Source of the DNA: an uncultured Eubacterium sp.
GTDB lineage: Bacteria > Bacillota > Clostridia > Eubacteriales > Eubacteriaceae
Assembly: GCA_902784045.1 (NCBI GenBank)
Contig: CACZTE010000202.1
Span: 1-8,104 of the forward strand
Direction: 5' to 3'
DNA length: 8,104 bases
The notes beneath the pieces were generated by a model. It searched no databases and had not been told where the DNA came from. It worked only from the letters and a program-made list of their open reading frames with translations. Shown piece by piece: positions 1-5,949 of this stretch (within the stretch, counting starts at the first letter, position 1; the number at the start of each line of letters is the position of its first letter). The position numbers and the translations under genes were made by a program.

Positions 1-417
1 GGAAAAAACGTATCCGATGTTTTCGAAGGCCGCGAAGCCAAGGGAGACAAACACAGCGTAGATAATGCCGTCAAAGCGGTAGTTAAAAGCCGGATGATTC
101 CAGGTGTTCAGACGCATTAAAACGTATTTTGATCCTTCTTCCGCCAACGCGACCACACCAAAGGCCATGATCAGATGGTAAATGCCCGTTCCCGGTGTCA
201 CACTTAAATCGAGAAGCGATTCTCCCGCCGTCTCTAACACGACGGAAATCAGCGCGGCGAGCACGCCCATGATAATCAGTTTGATGAGCAGTCCCGCGGG
301 TTCTTTTTCCACGCGGTCTCTTCGGTAAACGGCAATGAGCAATATCAAAGCCGGCAACACCGCTGCCGCCAAATAAATGAGATAATTTGAGTCAAGGGAA
401 ACATTATTGAATATCAT
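1..417 (-). CDS. PrsW-family intramembrane glutamic protease, N-terminal part (runs off window)
   Basis: The first 139 residues are inside the window and the C-terminus lies beyond base 1. The visible part has a short N-terminus, hydrophobic segments at about 12-31, 43-61 and 80-92, then the family signature: E93-E94-G-S-K97, followed by FDGIIY (115-120) and LGFAAFEN (126-133, with E132). The glutamates of the EExxK and ExN motifs are the catalytic or essential residues in PrsW proteases. In Bacillus, PrsW cleaves the anti-sigma factor RsiW in the membrane and so releases sigma-W. The substrate here is unknown and no anti-sigma gene is visible. The ATG at 417 lies 11 bases after the malY-like stop codon, with only a weak AAAG/GAAT ribosome site overlapping that stop, so translation is probably coupled to the upstream gene. 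Family call is strong; the specific role is inferred. Confidence 0.85.
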   Translation of the reverse strand, partial: MIFNNVSLDSNYLIYLAAAVLPALILLIAVYRRDRVEKEPAGLLIKLIIMGVLAALISVVLETAGESLLDLSVTPGTGIYHLIMAFGVVALAEEGSKYVLMRLNTWNHPAFNYRFDGIIYAVFVSLGFAAFENIGYVFS

Positions 418-428
418 TGTCTATTCTT

Positions 429-1634
429 TCATATTAGCACATATTTGTCCAAGCGCTCAAAGGCTTCATTCATGCGTGATTCCGGCAGCGCCAGATTCAG
501 GCGGATATGAGTGTCTCCGTGAAAAGGCCTGCCGTCCTGCCAGAGCACGCCGACTTCCTGACCGGCTTTTAAAACCGCGCCGACATCGGTATGGCGCGCT
601 TCGCACCACTCGGCGAAATCGGGAAAAATCATATAGGTGCCCTGGGGCGGCGTGACTTTTATACCGGGTTTGGCGTTGAAATAATCACAGGCAAGCGTCA
701 CGTTGCGGGTAATCACTTCTCTTAAGGCATCGACCCAGGCCGCGCCGGTCTCGCTGTACGCGCCGATTAAGGCGTGCATCGACAACACGTTCATGCTGTT
801 GTAGCAAGTTTTTGACGAAATGGCCCTCACGCGATCACGCAGCGTTTTGTTATAGACAATGTGATAGGATCCCACGAGTCCCGCCAGATTGAAGGTTTTG
901 GACGGCGCGTAAAGGGCGACGGTGCGGTTTTTAGCGTCGTCGGATACCGATTGGGTCGGAATATGGGTCTGACCGGATAAGAGCAGATCCGACCAGATTT
1001 CGTCGGAAATGACGGTGACGTCGTATTGCCCAAAAAGCGCCATGGCGTCTTTCAGCTCGTCTTCGCGCCATACGCGGCCCGTCGGATTATGGGGTGAGCA
1101 GAAAACCACCGCGTGAATTTTATGCGCTTTTAGCTTAGCTTCCATGTCGTCAAAATCCATGCGGTAGATGCCGTCACTGTCTTTTTTGAGTTCGGATAAG
1201 ACGATGCGATAGCCCGCGTCTTCCAGGGCGTGGGTAAAGCCGATATACGTCGGCGAATGGACAAGGACTTTGTCGTCCGGCGCGGCGGCGGCGCGCACAG
1301 CGGAGACGACCCCGCCCAAAACGCCGTTTTCATAGCCGATGGCCTCTTTGGACAGACCATCTACGCCGTTTCTCGTTTTTTGCCAATGGATAATCGCGTC
1401 ATAATAAGCGTCTGTTGGTATAAAATAACCGAAAGCCGGATGCTCCGCGCGGTCGATGATCGCTTTGGTGATGGACGGCGCCGTGGGGAAATTCATGTCC
1501 GCCACCCACATGGGAATCCGTGAAAAGCCTTCTTTGAGCGGAGGAAATTCGGCAAAGCTCGCCGCCTCCGGATCGATGGCGACGGCGTCTTTTCCTGTTC
1601 TGTCCAAAATATCGGTAAAGTTAAAATCGTTCAT
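429..1634 (-). CDS. MalY/PatB family PLP-dependent C-S beta-lyase (cystathionine beta-lyase-like)
   Basis: A cytosolic fold-type I PLP enzyme of 401 aa, normal length for MalY/PatB. It would split cystathionine or related cysteine thioethers into a thiol (homocysteine), pyruvate and ammonia. Visible landmarks are WVADMNFP (43-50) near the N-terminus, SPHNPTGRVW (180-189) which contacts the cofactor, SDEIWSD (210-216) with the Asp that pairs with the pyridine nitrogen, SKTFNLAG (245-252) with K246 as the Schiff-base lysine, and HIRLNLALP (376-384) with R378 as substrate-carboxylate arginine. The ATG at 1634 follows an AAAGGA site at good spacing. It starts 28 bases after the HD-GYP gene and precedes the PrsW-like gene, so the three are probably cotranscribed. 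Members of this family range from methionine biosynthesis to cystine lysis or aminotransfer; the sequence alone does not decide. Confidence 0.9.
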   Translation of the reverse strand: MNDFNFTDILDRTGKDAVAIDPEAASFAEFPPLKEGFSRIPMWVADMNFPTAPSITKAIIDRAEHPAFGYFIPTDAYYDAIIHWQKTRNGVDGLSKEAIGYENGVLGGVVSAVRAAAAPDDKVLVHSPTYIGFTHALEDAGYRIVLSELKKDSDGIYRMDFDDMEAKLKAHKIHAVVFCSPHNPTGRVWREDELKDAMALFGQYDVTVISDEIWSDLLLSGQTHIPTQSVSDDAKNRTVALYAPSKTFNLAGLVGSYHIVYNKTLRDRVRAISSKTCYNSMNVLSMHALIGAYSETGAAWVDALREVITRNVTLACDYFNAKPGIKVTPPQGTYMIFPDFAEWCEARHTDVGAVLKAGQEVGVLWQDGRPFHGDTHIRLNLALPESRMNEAFERLDKYVLI

Positions 1635-1662
1635 GACGTTCCTTTCGCAAACGGCAAAAAAC

Positions 1663-2610
1663 TCAGACCGTTTTCTCGTCGGTATCCTCTGTTATAACGG
1701 CCGGCACGGCAATGCCGAGATTCATTTCGATGGTTTCCGGGGCGCAGGCGACCAGTTCTTCTTTGGGGATTTTTTCCAAATAACGCACCAGATCGGCGTC
1801 GAGCTGAGTGCCGGCAACGTTTTTGATTTCAGTCATTGCCTCTTCGTGGGTTCTGGGTTTGTGATAGGGTCTTTTCATTGTAATGGTCGCATAGGTATCC
1901 GCGACGGCGATAATCCGCGCGCCCATGGGGATTTGATCTTTGGGCATTTTATAGTAGCCTTTGCCGTCCATGCGTTCATGGTGATATAAAATCCACTCGC
2001 GGATGGTTTCGAAGCTTTCCAGGGACGCGAGCACCTGCACCCCGATTTTGGGATGAGAGCGGATGGCTTCCCATTCTTCATTGCTTAAGCGGCCGGGTTT
2101 GTCCAAAATGGATTCGGGTATTCCCATTTTGCCGATATCGTGGAGAAGCGCGGCGAATTGAAGACTGACGAAGTTGACATCCGAGGTCATGGCATCCGGC
2201 AGATGACGATAGAGGCAGATGACGATATTTTGAACATAACGGCTGTGCCCGTTGAGATTGGCATCTCTGGCCTCTACCACGCTGATAAGTAATTCGGCCA
2301 CGTTCATGCTTCGGGTTTTGGTGGTGTGAATGAGACGGAACATTAACGTTAAGATGATCGCGACGAAGACGCTGCCGCCAAACAAGATGCCGGCCATTAA
2401 CAAATCCGGGTGTCCGAGAAACGCGATGCCCAGATAACCGATTAAGAAAAATATCAGCAGAAACAAACCGACCCATTGCCAAATGAGATTGTTTTTGCTT
2501 CCGCCGGACAGCACGTCTGTCATTTCTTTCATAAAGAGACGGTAGCGATAAATATTGGTCACCATGATGACGCTGCCCACCACAATCATGGCTATAATCA
2601 AAAATTGCAT
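1663..2610 (-). CDS. Membrane-anchored HD-GYP domain protein (putative c-di-GMP phosphodiesterase)
   Basis: The protein has 315 aa: three hydrophobic segments (about 2-20, 46-66 and 70-91) followed by a cytoplasmic HD-GYP domain from about 100 to 275. Metal-site residues are all visible: GHSRYV with H122, LLHDIGK with H157-D158, H184 in RSHP, H210/H211-E212 before DGKGYY, and D238 in AVADTY. Proteins with this domain hydrolyse c-di-GMP. Here the signature GYP triad reads GYY (218-220), and the usual YDAxT stretch reads YATIT (240-244), so activity may be altered. The ATG at 2610 is chosen because AGGAG sits six bases upstream; an in-frame ATG at 2652 has no ribosome site. The protein lacks an obvious sensor domain beyond the membrane segments. 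It heads the probable operon with the C-S lyase and PrsW-like genes. Confidence 0.88.
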   Translation of the reverse strand: MQFLIIAMIVVGSVIMVTNIYRYRLFMKEMTDVLSGGSKNNLIWQWVGLFLLIFFLIGYLGIAFLGHPDLLMAGILFGGSVFVAIILTLMFRLIHTTKTRSMNVAELLISVVEARDANLNGHSRYVQNIVICLYRHLPDAMTSDVNFVSLQFAALLHDIGKMGIPESILDKPGRLSNEEWEAIRSHPKIGVQVLASLESFETIREWILYHHERMDGKGYYKMPKDQIPMGARIIAVADTYATITMKRPYHKPRTHEEAMTEIKNVAGTQLDADLVRYLEKIPKEELVACAPETIEMNLGIAVPAVITEDTDEKTV

Positions 2611-2822
2611 GTTCTCTCCTTTCTTCCGATGCCGAGGGTTATGCTTTGCCATGTTTAAAACGATCCGGAATGGTGATTGCCGACCAGTCTTGGCATCATC
2701 AGAAGTCCGTTTCTTGATGTCTATCGCGGCGTTTTTGTCAAATGGTCAGTGTATCTGCGGACAATCATTTCCGAATTATCAATTTTTATATCTAATATGA
2801 CATTAAATGTATTGCTTTAAGT

Positions 2823-2851
2823 ATTATACACTGTTTTTATTTTTTGGTAAA
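2823..2851 (-). promoter_or_regulatory. Candidate sigma-A promoter for the HD-GYP operon
   Basis: On the minus strand the -35 is TTTACC (2846-2851), followed by a 17-bp spacer and a perfect -10 TATAAT (2823-2828). A better -35 (TTGACT) lies just upstream but is 22 bp away from this -10. The start of transcription would fall near 2816, about 205 nt before the HD-GYP start codon, leaving a long untranslated leader (2611-2816) in which I recognise no known riboswitch. Confidence 0.5.
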
Positions 2852-2873
2852 GTCAATGCTTTGGGCAAGTATT

Positions 2874-2892
2874 ATTTTATAATTTATAAAAT
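2874..2892. promoter_or_regulatory. 19-bp AT-only dyad, possible operator or UP element
   Basis: ATTTTATAATTTATAAAAT is a perfect inverted repeat with a one-base centre (2883). It sits between the two divergent promoters, 15 bases upstream of the -35 box of the XRE regulator gene. It could be an operator for the XRE repressor or an AT-rich UP element. AT-only palindromes arise easily by chance in such AT-rich DNA. Confidence 0.35.
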
Positions 2893-2907
2893 TTTTTCAA
2901 AAAATAA

Positions 2908-2936
2908 TTGACATTTCATTTTTATGAGGATATAAT
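2908..2936 (+). promoter_or_regulatory. Perfect-consensus sigma-A promoter of the XRE-ImmA-TraX operon
   Basis: TTGACA (2908-2913), a 17-bp spacer and TATAAT (2931-2936) match the vegetative consensus at all 12 positions. The predicted transcription start is near 2943, about 55 nt before the XRE start codon, and coincides with the palindrome GTAATTAC (2943-2950), a plausible site for autorepression. A promoter this strong usually needs a repressor, which fits the XRE gene it drives. Confidence 0.85.
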
Positions 2937-2997
2937 TTACACGTAATTACTTTTTATCGCATTTTTAAAATATTTATTGTTTTTTGAGAGGTATGTT

Positions 2998-3435
2998 ATG
3001 AATTTTAGTGAAAAAGTGCGGGATTCCCGTGCGCGTCTTGGCCTGAATCAGAAGGAGCTGGCCACCAAAGCCGGCATTTCTATTCGGATGATTGCCGCCT
3101 ACGAAAAGGGTTCTTCTTTTCCACAGGCCGCCAGATTGTATAAGCTTGCCGAAGCGTTGGAGGTTCCCGTCGAATATTTGAGAAACGACGACGCCCAATT
3201 GGAGCCCCCGGAAGAAAAAAACAAACCCTCCCGCCGGCAATCATCCGGCAACGTGTTGGAAAACGGGATGGATTTGGAAAAAATGCTTGACGACAACCGC
3301 GCGCTTTTCGCCGGCGGCATGATTGACGATGAAGCCAAGGATATGTATTTTCAGGCCCTGATGCGCGCTTATTTGGAATGTAAAGACGCTGCCAAACTGC
3401 GCGATGCCTTAAATCATTCCCTCAACCGAGATTAA
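2998..3435 (+). CDS. XRE-family HTH transcriptional regulator (ImmR-like)
   Basis: A 145-aa DNA-binding repressor. Residues 5-60 form a Cro/C1-type helix-turn-helix, with LNQKELATKAGISIRMIAAY (16-35) as the two core helices and a KGSSFPQ turn after it. A charged linker (65-82) leads to a C-terminal helical part containing LFAGG and DDEAKDMYFQALMRAY, a tail commonly seen in Firmicutes XRE regulators that precede ImmA-type peptidases. The ATG at 2998 is preferred because GAGAGG lies six bases upstream; an extension to a TTG at 2977 would ignore this site. It is followed after three bases by the metallopeptidase gene, so the pair probably works like ImmR/ImmA of ICEBs1, where the peptidase cleaves the repressor to lift repression. 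The target genes are not proven; self-control of this operon is the simplest guess. Confidence 0.88.
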   Translation: MNFSEKVRDSRARLGLNQKELATKAGISIRMIAAYEKGSSFPQAARLYKLAEALEVPVEYLRNDDAQLEPPEEKNKPSRRQSSGNVLENGMDLEKMLDDNRALFAGGMIDDEAKDMYFQALMRAYLECKDAAKLRDALNHSLNRD

Positions 3436-3438
3436 ACC

Positions 3439-3981
3439 ATGTACAAGCCTGTTCAAATTATTGAGGAAGTCAGGGCGCTTATCGAGCGTTACGGCGAACG
3501 GGATCCTTTGGATCTGGCCGATGTGATGGATATCCTGGTTTCCTGCGAACCGATGGGATTCGGCGATAATTGCTGCAAGGGTTTTTATGTGGCTTATTAC
3601 GGCGTTCGCCATATCACCGTCAACGGCGACTTGCCGGAGGAGCTTAGGCGGGTGATTTTGGCCCATGAGCTCGGTCATGCCGTTTTGCATCGTCACGCCG
3701 GTCATCCGCGATTTGTGGATACCGCGTTTTTTGACAGCGTGGATCCCAAGGAGTATGAGGCTAATCTTTTCGCGGCGGAGCTTTTGCTGGATGACAGAGA
3801 AGTCATCGATACGCTGAAAGAAACAAATAACTTTTTCCAAACGGCGTCGGTGCTGAACGTGCCGTCGGAATTGCTTGATTTTAAATTCAGGCTCCTGAAG
3901 CACAAAGGATTTTCTTTGAATTCGCCGGTTACCGCGTCGGGAGATTTCTTGAGGCGTGTGCCCAATGCAAACATCGTCTGA
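3439..3981 (+). CDS. ImmA/IrrE-family metallopeptidase
   Basis: A 180-aa soluble zinc peptidase of the DUF955/ImmA-IrrE family. The catalytic HExxH is HELGH (76-80) in VILAHELGHAVLH, and the third zinc ligand is probably E107 in the downstream EYEANLFAAELLL stretch (105-117), a hallmark of the family. Proteins of this type cleave a partner XRE repressor in response to stress or cell signals. The start codon is three bases after the stop of the XRE gene, with no clear ribosome site, so translation is likely coupled and the two proteins made in fixed proportion. Its last 17 bases overlap the start of the TraX-family gene. Length and motif order are normal for the family. Confidence 0.9.
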   Translation: MYKPVQIIEEVRALIERYGERDPLDLADVMDILVSCEPMGFGDNCCKGFYVAYYGVRHITVNGDLPEELRRVILAHELGHAVLHRHAGHPRFVDTAFFDSVDPKEYEANLFAAELLLDDREVIDTLKETNNFFQTASVLNVPSELLDFKFRLLKHKGFSLNSPVTASGDFLRRVPNANIV

Positions 3982-4687
3982 GTCCAAAGGGCTGTCCGGC
4001 GCCGCGATTAAATGGCTGGCGCTGATCACCATGACCATGGATCACGTGGGTGTGCTGTTTTTCCCGAACGTCATTCTCCTTCGCGTCATCGGCCGTCTGG
4101 CTTTTCCCCTGTTCGGCTATATGATTGCCGAGGGCTGCGCCCATACCCACGACAAAGGCGCTTATCTTTCGCGGACGGCGGGCCTTGCCCTGCTTTGCCA
4201 AATTGTCTATTTTTTCGCCGAGGGCTCGCTGTATATGTGTATTCTCGTCACTTTCAGCCTTGCCATCGTCTGGATTATCGCCATTGACAGGGCGAAGGCC
4301 GATCCCTCCGCGCTGAGTATTGTCAGCGTCATCCTGACATCGGCGGCGGTTGTGTTTGTCTGCGTAGGTCTGCCGGCGCTTATGCCGGGCACGGATTTTT
4401 CGGTGGATTACGGCCTCTTCGGTGTGGTGTATGTGGTGTGCGTCTATCTCGGGCGGTCCAAAACCGAGAAACTGCTTCTTGGCGCCGCCGCGCTGATCGG
4501 CGTCGCGCTCACGTCGCCGATTCCTTTCGCCATTCAGATTTGTGCGCTGTTCGCCCTGATTCCGCTGTATTTTTATAACGGTTCACGGGGGAAATATAAC
4601 ATTAAACTTTTCTTTTATGTGTATTATCCGCTGCATTTGGCGGTTTTGGAAGGCATCTATATGCTGACAAGGCACATCGGCGCCTGA
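3965..4687 (+). CDS. TraX-family polytopic membrane protein
   Basis: A 240-aa integral membrane protein with about eight hydrophobic segments. It carries the TraX family (PF05857) features: IKWLALITMTMDHVG near the N-terminus (15-29, with D26-H27), GRLAFPLFGYMIAEG (43-57) followed by the H/R-rich loop AHTHDKGAYLSR, and YYPLHLAVLEGIYML (220-234) near the C-terminus. F-plasmid TraX acetylates pilin. Chromosomal Firmicutes homologues have no established substrate and the fold is related to membrane acyltransferases, so acyl transfer is an inference. The ATG at 3965 is chosen because GAGG (3951-3954) lies ten bases upstream; a GTG at 3956 would abut that site. The gene overlaps the ImmA-type gene by 17 bases, tying it to the repressor/peptidase pair. 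No conjugation genes are near. Confidence 0.85.
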   Translation: MQTSSESKGLSGAAIKWLALITMTMDHVGVLFFPNVILLRVIGRLAFPLFGYMIAEGCAHTHDKGAYLSRTAGLALLCQIVYFFAEGSLYMCILVTFSLAIVWIIAIDRAKADPSALSIVSVILTSAAVVFVCVGLPALMPGTDFSVDYGLFGVVYVVCVYLGRSKTEKLLLGAAALIGVALTSPIPFAIQICALFALIPLYFYNGSRGKYNIKLFFYVYYPLHLAVLEGIYMLTRHIGA

Positions 4688-4706
4688 CGACTGAAAAGTC
4701 TGATCA

Positions 4707-4724
4707 TGACGGGCGCGCCCGTCA
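4707..4724. repeat. 18-bp perfect GC-rich palindrome
   Basis: TGACGGGCGCGCCCGTCA is a perfect palindrome without a spacer, placed 19 bases after the TraX-family stop and just before the terminator hairpin. In RNA it would fold into a short hairpin that could help terminate or protect the mRNA end; as DNA it could be a protein-binding site. No function can be assigned. Confidence 0.5.
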
Positions 4725-4729
4725 AACAG

Positions 4730-4779
4730 AAAAGCCCGAAAGCTGGGATTTTGACAGCTTTTCGGGCTTTTGCTTTTTT
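4730..4779 (+). terminator. Strong intrinsic terminator, apparently bidirectional
   Basis: The arms AAAAGCCCGAAAGCTG (4730-4745) and CAGCTTTTCGGGCTTTT (4755-4771) pair with a single bulged base around a nine-base loop, followed by TGCTTTTTT. It ends the XRE-ImmA-TraX transcript. Read on the minus strand the same hairpin is followed by CTGTTTG after four Us, so it can also end the convergent small gene at 4818-5036. Confidence 0.85.
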
Positions 4780-4817
4780 GGATGTGATGTCTGACGTGAA
4801 TTCGGGTCAACCGTGAG

Positions 4818-5036
4818 TCACAATTGATTTTTTTGACCTCGGGCCTTTTTCCGTTTTTCGAGAAAATCAAGGGCCGCGTTCACCTTAGATGTGTCAAGTG
4901 ACGCGTCACTGTCCGCGTTCTCTTGTTGTTTTAACTTTCTCTGAATCAAAAACAACATAATCGCCCGAAAGCGCCGGGATTTTAAAAGCCTGCGGCTGAC
5001 TCTGAAAACTTTTTTGATGATTTTGATAACAATCAT
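4818..5036 (-). CDS. Small basic protein of unknown function
   Basis: A 72-aa protein I do not recognise. The N-terminal 35 residues alternate hydrophobic and basic residues (IKIIKKVFRVSRRLLKSRRF), suggesting an amphipathic, membrane- or nucleic-acid-binding helix, followed by AIMLFLI. The middle is polar and acidic (ENADSDASLDTSK), and the C-terminus is a lysine/arginine-rich helix (FLEKRKKARGQK). The ATG at 5036 has GGGAG eight bases upstream; a GTG nine bases earlier would overlap that site. A plausible promoter lies upstream (5103-5131) and the shared terminator at 4730-4779 lies downstream, so it looks like a complete one-gene unit. Without a family match a chance reading frame cannot be excluded. 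Confidence 0.55.
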   Translation of the reverse strand: MIVIKIIKKVFRVSRRLLKSRRFRAIMLFLIQRKLKQQENADSDASLDTSKVNAALDFLEKRKKARGQKNQL

Positions 5037-5102
5037 TGCAATCACTCCCTATTCGAATTTAAACGCGGTGAACGCGCCCGGGTTTTGCCCGCCGTTTTTT
5101 AT

Positions 5103-5131
5103 ATCGTAACATAAGCTGTCATTGCCGTCAA
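5103..5131 (-). promoter_or_regulatory. Candidate promoter of the small basic protein gene
   Basis: On the minus strand TTGACG (5126-5131) is followed by 17 bp and TACGAT (5103-5108), matching the consensus at five and four of six positions. Transcription would start near 5096, about 60 nt before the ATG at 5036. The surrounding 5046-5390 stretch holds no gene that I can see; its other content is hairpins noted separately. Confidence 0.5.
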
Positions 5132-5201
5132 AAAGCCCGCCGGGTTTTAAAAGAAACATTAATAATCGGGTCTTTTCGCTTTCCCACGGTTATTCAAAAT
5201 C

Positions 5202-5226
5202 ACCCGCGAAAAAAAATTCCGCGGGT
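5202..5226 (-). terminator. Hairpin downstream of queT, possible weak terminator
   Basis: ACCCGCG (5202-5208) and CGCGGGT (5220-5226) form a seven-base-pair stem. On the minus strand the run of Ts is in the loop, and only GATTTTG follows the stem, so it is not a classical terminator. It is the best GC-rich hairpin between queT and the next minus-strand promoter, about 165 bases past the queT stop. Confidence 0.3.
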
Positions 5227-5300
5227 TAAAAAATCTCTTTTATATTTTGGTTTGTTGATTGAAAAACACGATTGACAGCGGCTTATTCTAAACCTTTTGT

Positions 5301-5329
5301 GTTGTCCGTCGATTTTGATACGGTACAAC
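5301..5329 (-). other. Stem-loop in the queT 3' region
   Basis: GTTGTCCGT (5301-5309) and ACGGTACAAC (5320-5329) pair over nine base pairs with one bulge around a ten-base loop. No U-tract follows on either strand, so it is not an intrinsic terminator. It may protect the 3' end of the queF-queC-queT mRNA. Confidence 0.3.
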
Positions 5330-5390
5330 AACGCAGGCATGCCGTCAAACATTCCTCCGGCTTTTTGAGAAGCAGACAAGCGTTAATCAA

Positions 5391-5912
5391 TTATCGGGTT
5401 TTCTGACTTTCCCAAGGCAGTTCAAAATCGTCGGAGAGGAAAGGCTCTCCCGGTCTTAACGCGTAATACAGCGGCATGCCGAGGCCGTAGCAGGCGATGA
5501 CGGCGCCCACGGCGATATAAATCATGGACAAATACAAAGGCAGCGGCACGCCGTAGCCGTATTTTAAAATCAGCGGCACGACGAGGATGTTTAAGACCAC
5601 GGTGGGCAGGGGCATGAGCCACGGTTTTTTGCGAAGGAGTCTCGCGCCGATGGCGCCGCCTAACGTGACCAGGCTGCCGGCAATAACGTCAATAAGGATG
5701 CCGCCGCCCACGGCGTTGGCGATGATGCACCCGATAAACAATCCGGGAATCGCCGCGGTAGTGTAATAGGGCATAATCATCAGCGCGTTGGCGACACGCA
5801 CCTGAATGGGGCCGAAGGAAATGGACTGAAGCACAATACACAGCGCCGCGTAAAGCGCCGCGATGACTGCGGCTTTGGCGATGTATTGGATTCTGCTCCG
5901 ATTTGAGTTCAT
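5391..5912 (-). CDS. queT: QueT, queuosine-precursor ECF transporter substrate-binding subunit
   Basis: A 173-aa integral membrane protein, the usual size for QueT (PF06177). After a short basic N-terminus it has about five to six hydrophobic segments. The most family-typical stretch is FGPIQVRVANALMIMP (33-48), followed by a small-residue-rich helix (56-71, GLFIGCIIANAVGGG) and a segment with LVTLGGAIGARLLRKK (81-96). QueT is the S-component that binds a queuosine precursor (preQ0/preQ1) and works with the shared EcfA/EcfT energy module, which is not encoded here. The ATG at 5912 has a GAGAG site upstream; longer readings run back into queC. It starts 37 bases after queC and is the last gene of the queF-queC-queT operon, so salvage is co-regulated with synthesis. 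Confidence 0.9.
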   Translation of the reverse strand: MNSNRSRIQYIAKAAVIAALYAALCIVLQSISFGPIQVRVANALMIMPYYTTAAIPGLFIGCIIANAVGGGILIDVIAGSLVTLGGAIGARLLRKKPWLMPLPTVVLNILVVPLILKYGYGVPLPLYLSMIYIAVGAVIACYGLGMPLYYALRPGEPFLSDDFELPWESQKTR

Positions 5913-5949
5913 GATGTTCTCTCTTTCTTTTGGAATAACTGTTTGGTTG

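Noticed and set aside
1456..1989. Plus-strand open frame of 177 codons overlapping the HD-GYP and C-S lyase genes
   Set aside because: It is antisense to two well-supported enzymes, has no family motif, and is a by-product of GC-rich codon use on the opposite strand.
3409..4038. Minus-strand open frame of 209 codons opposite the ImmA-type gene
   Set aside because: The plus strand carries the HELGH peptidase with full family motifs; the antisense frame has no motif and no ribosome site evidence.
2998..4687. An integrative conjugative element suggested by the ImmR/ImmA-like pair and a TraX-named gene
   Set aside because: No integrase, relaxase, attachment-site repeats or conjugation genes are visible, and TraX-family proteins are widespread on chromosomes.
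5073..5100. Plus-strand terminator: CGGG-TTTTG-CCCG followed by CCGTTTTTT
   Set aside because: The stem has four base pairs and no plus-strand gene lies upstream after the strong terminator at 4730-4779.
5341..5368. GCCG/CGGC hairpin followed by TTTTT on the plus strand past queT
   Set aside because: It has the wrong orientation for the queT operon and only four base pairs.
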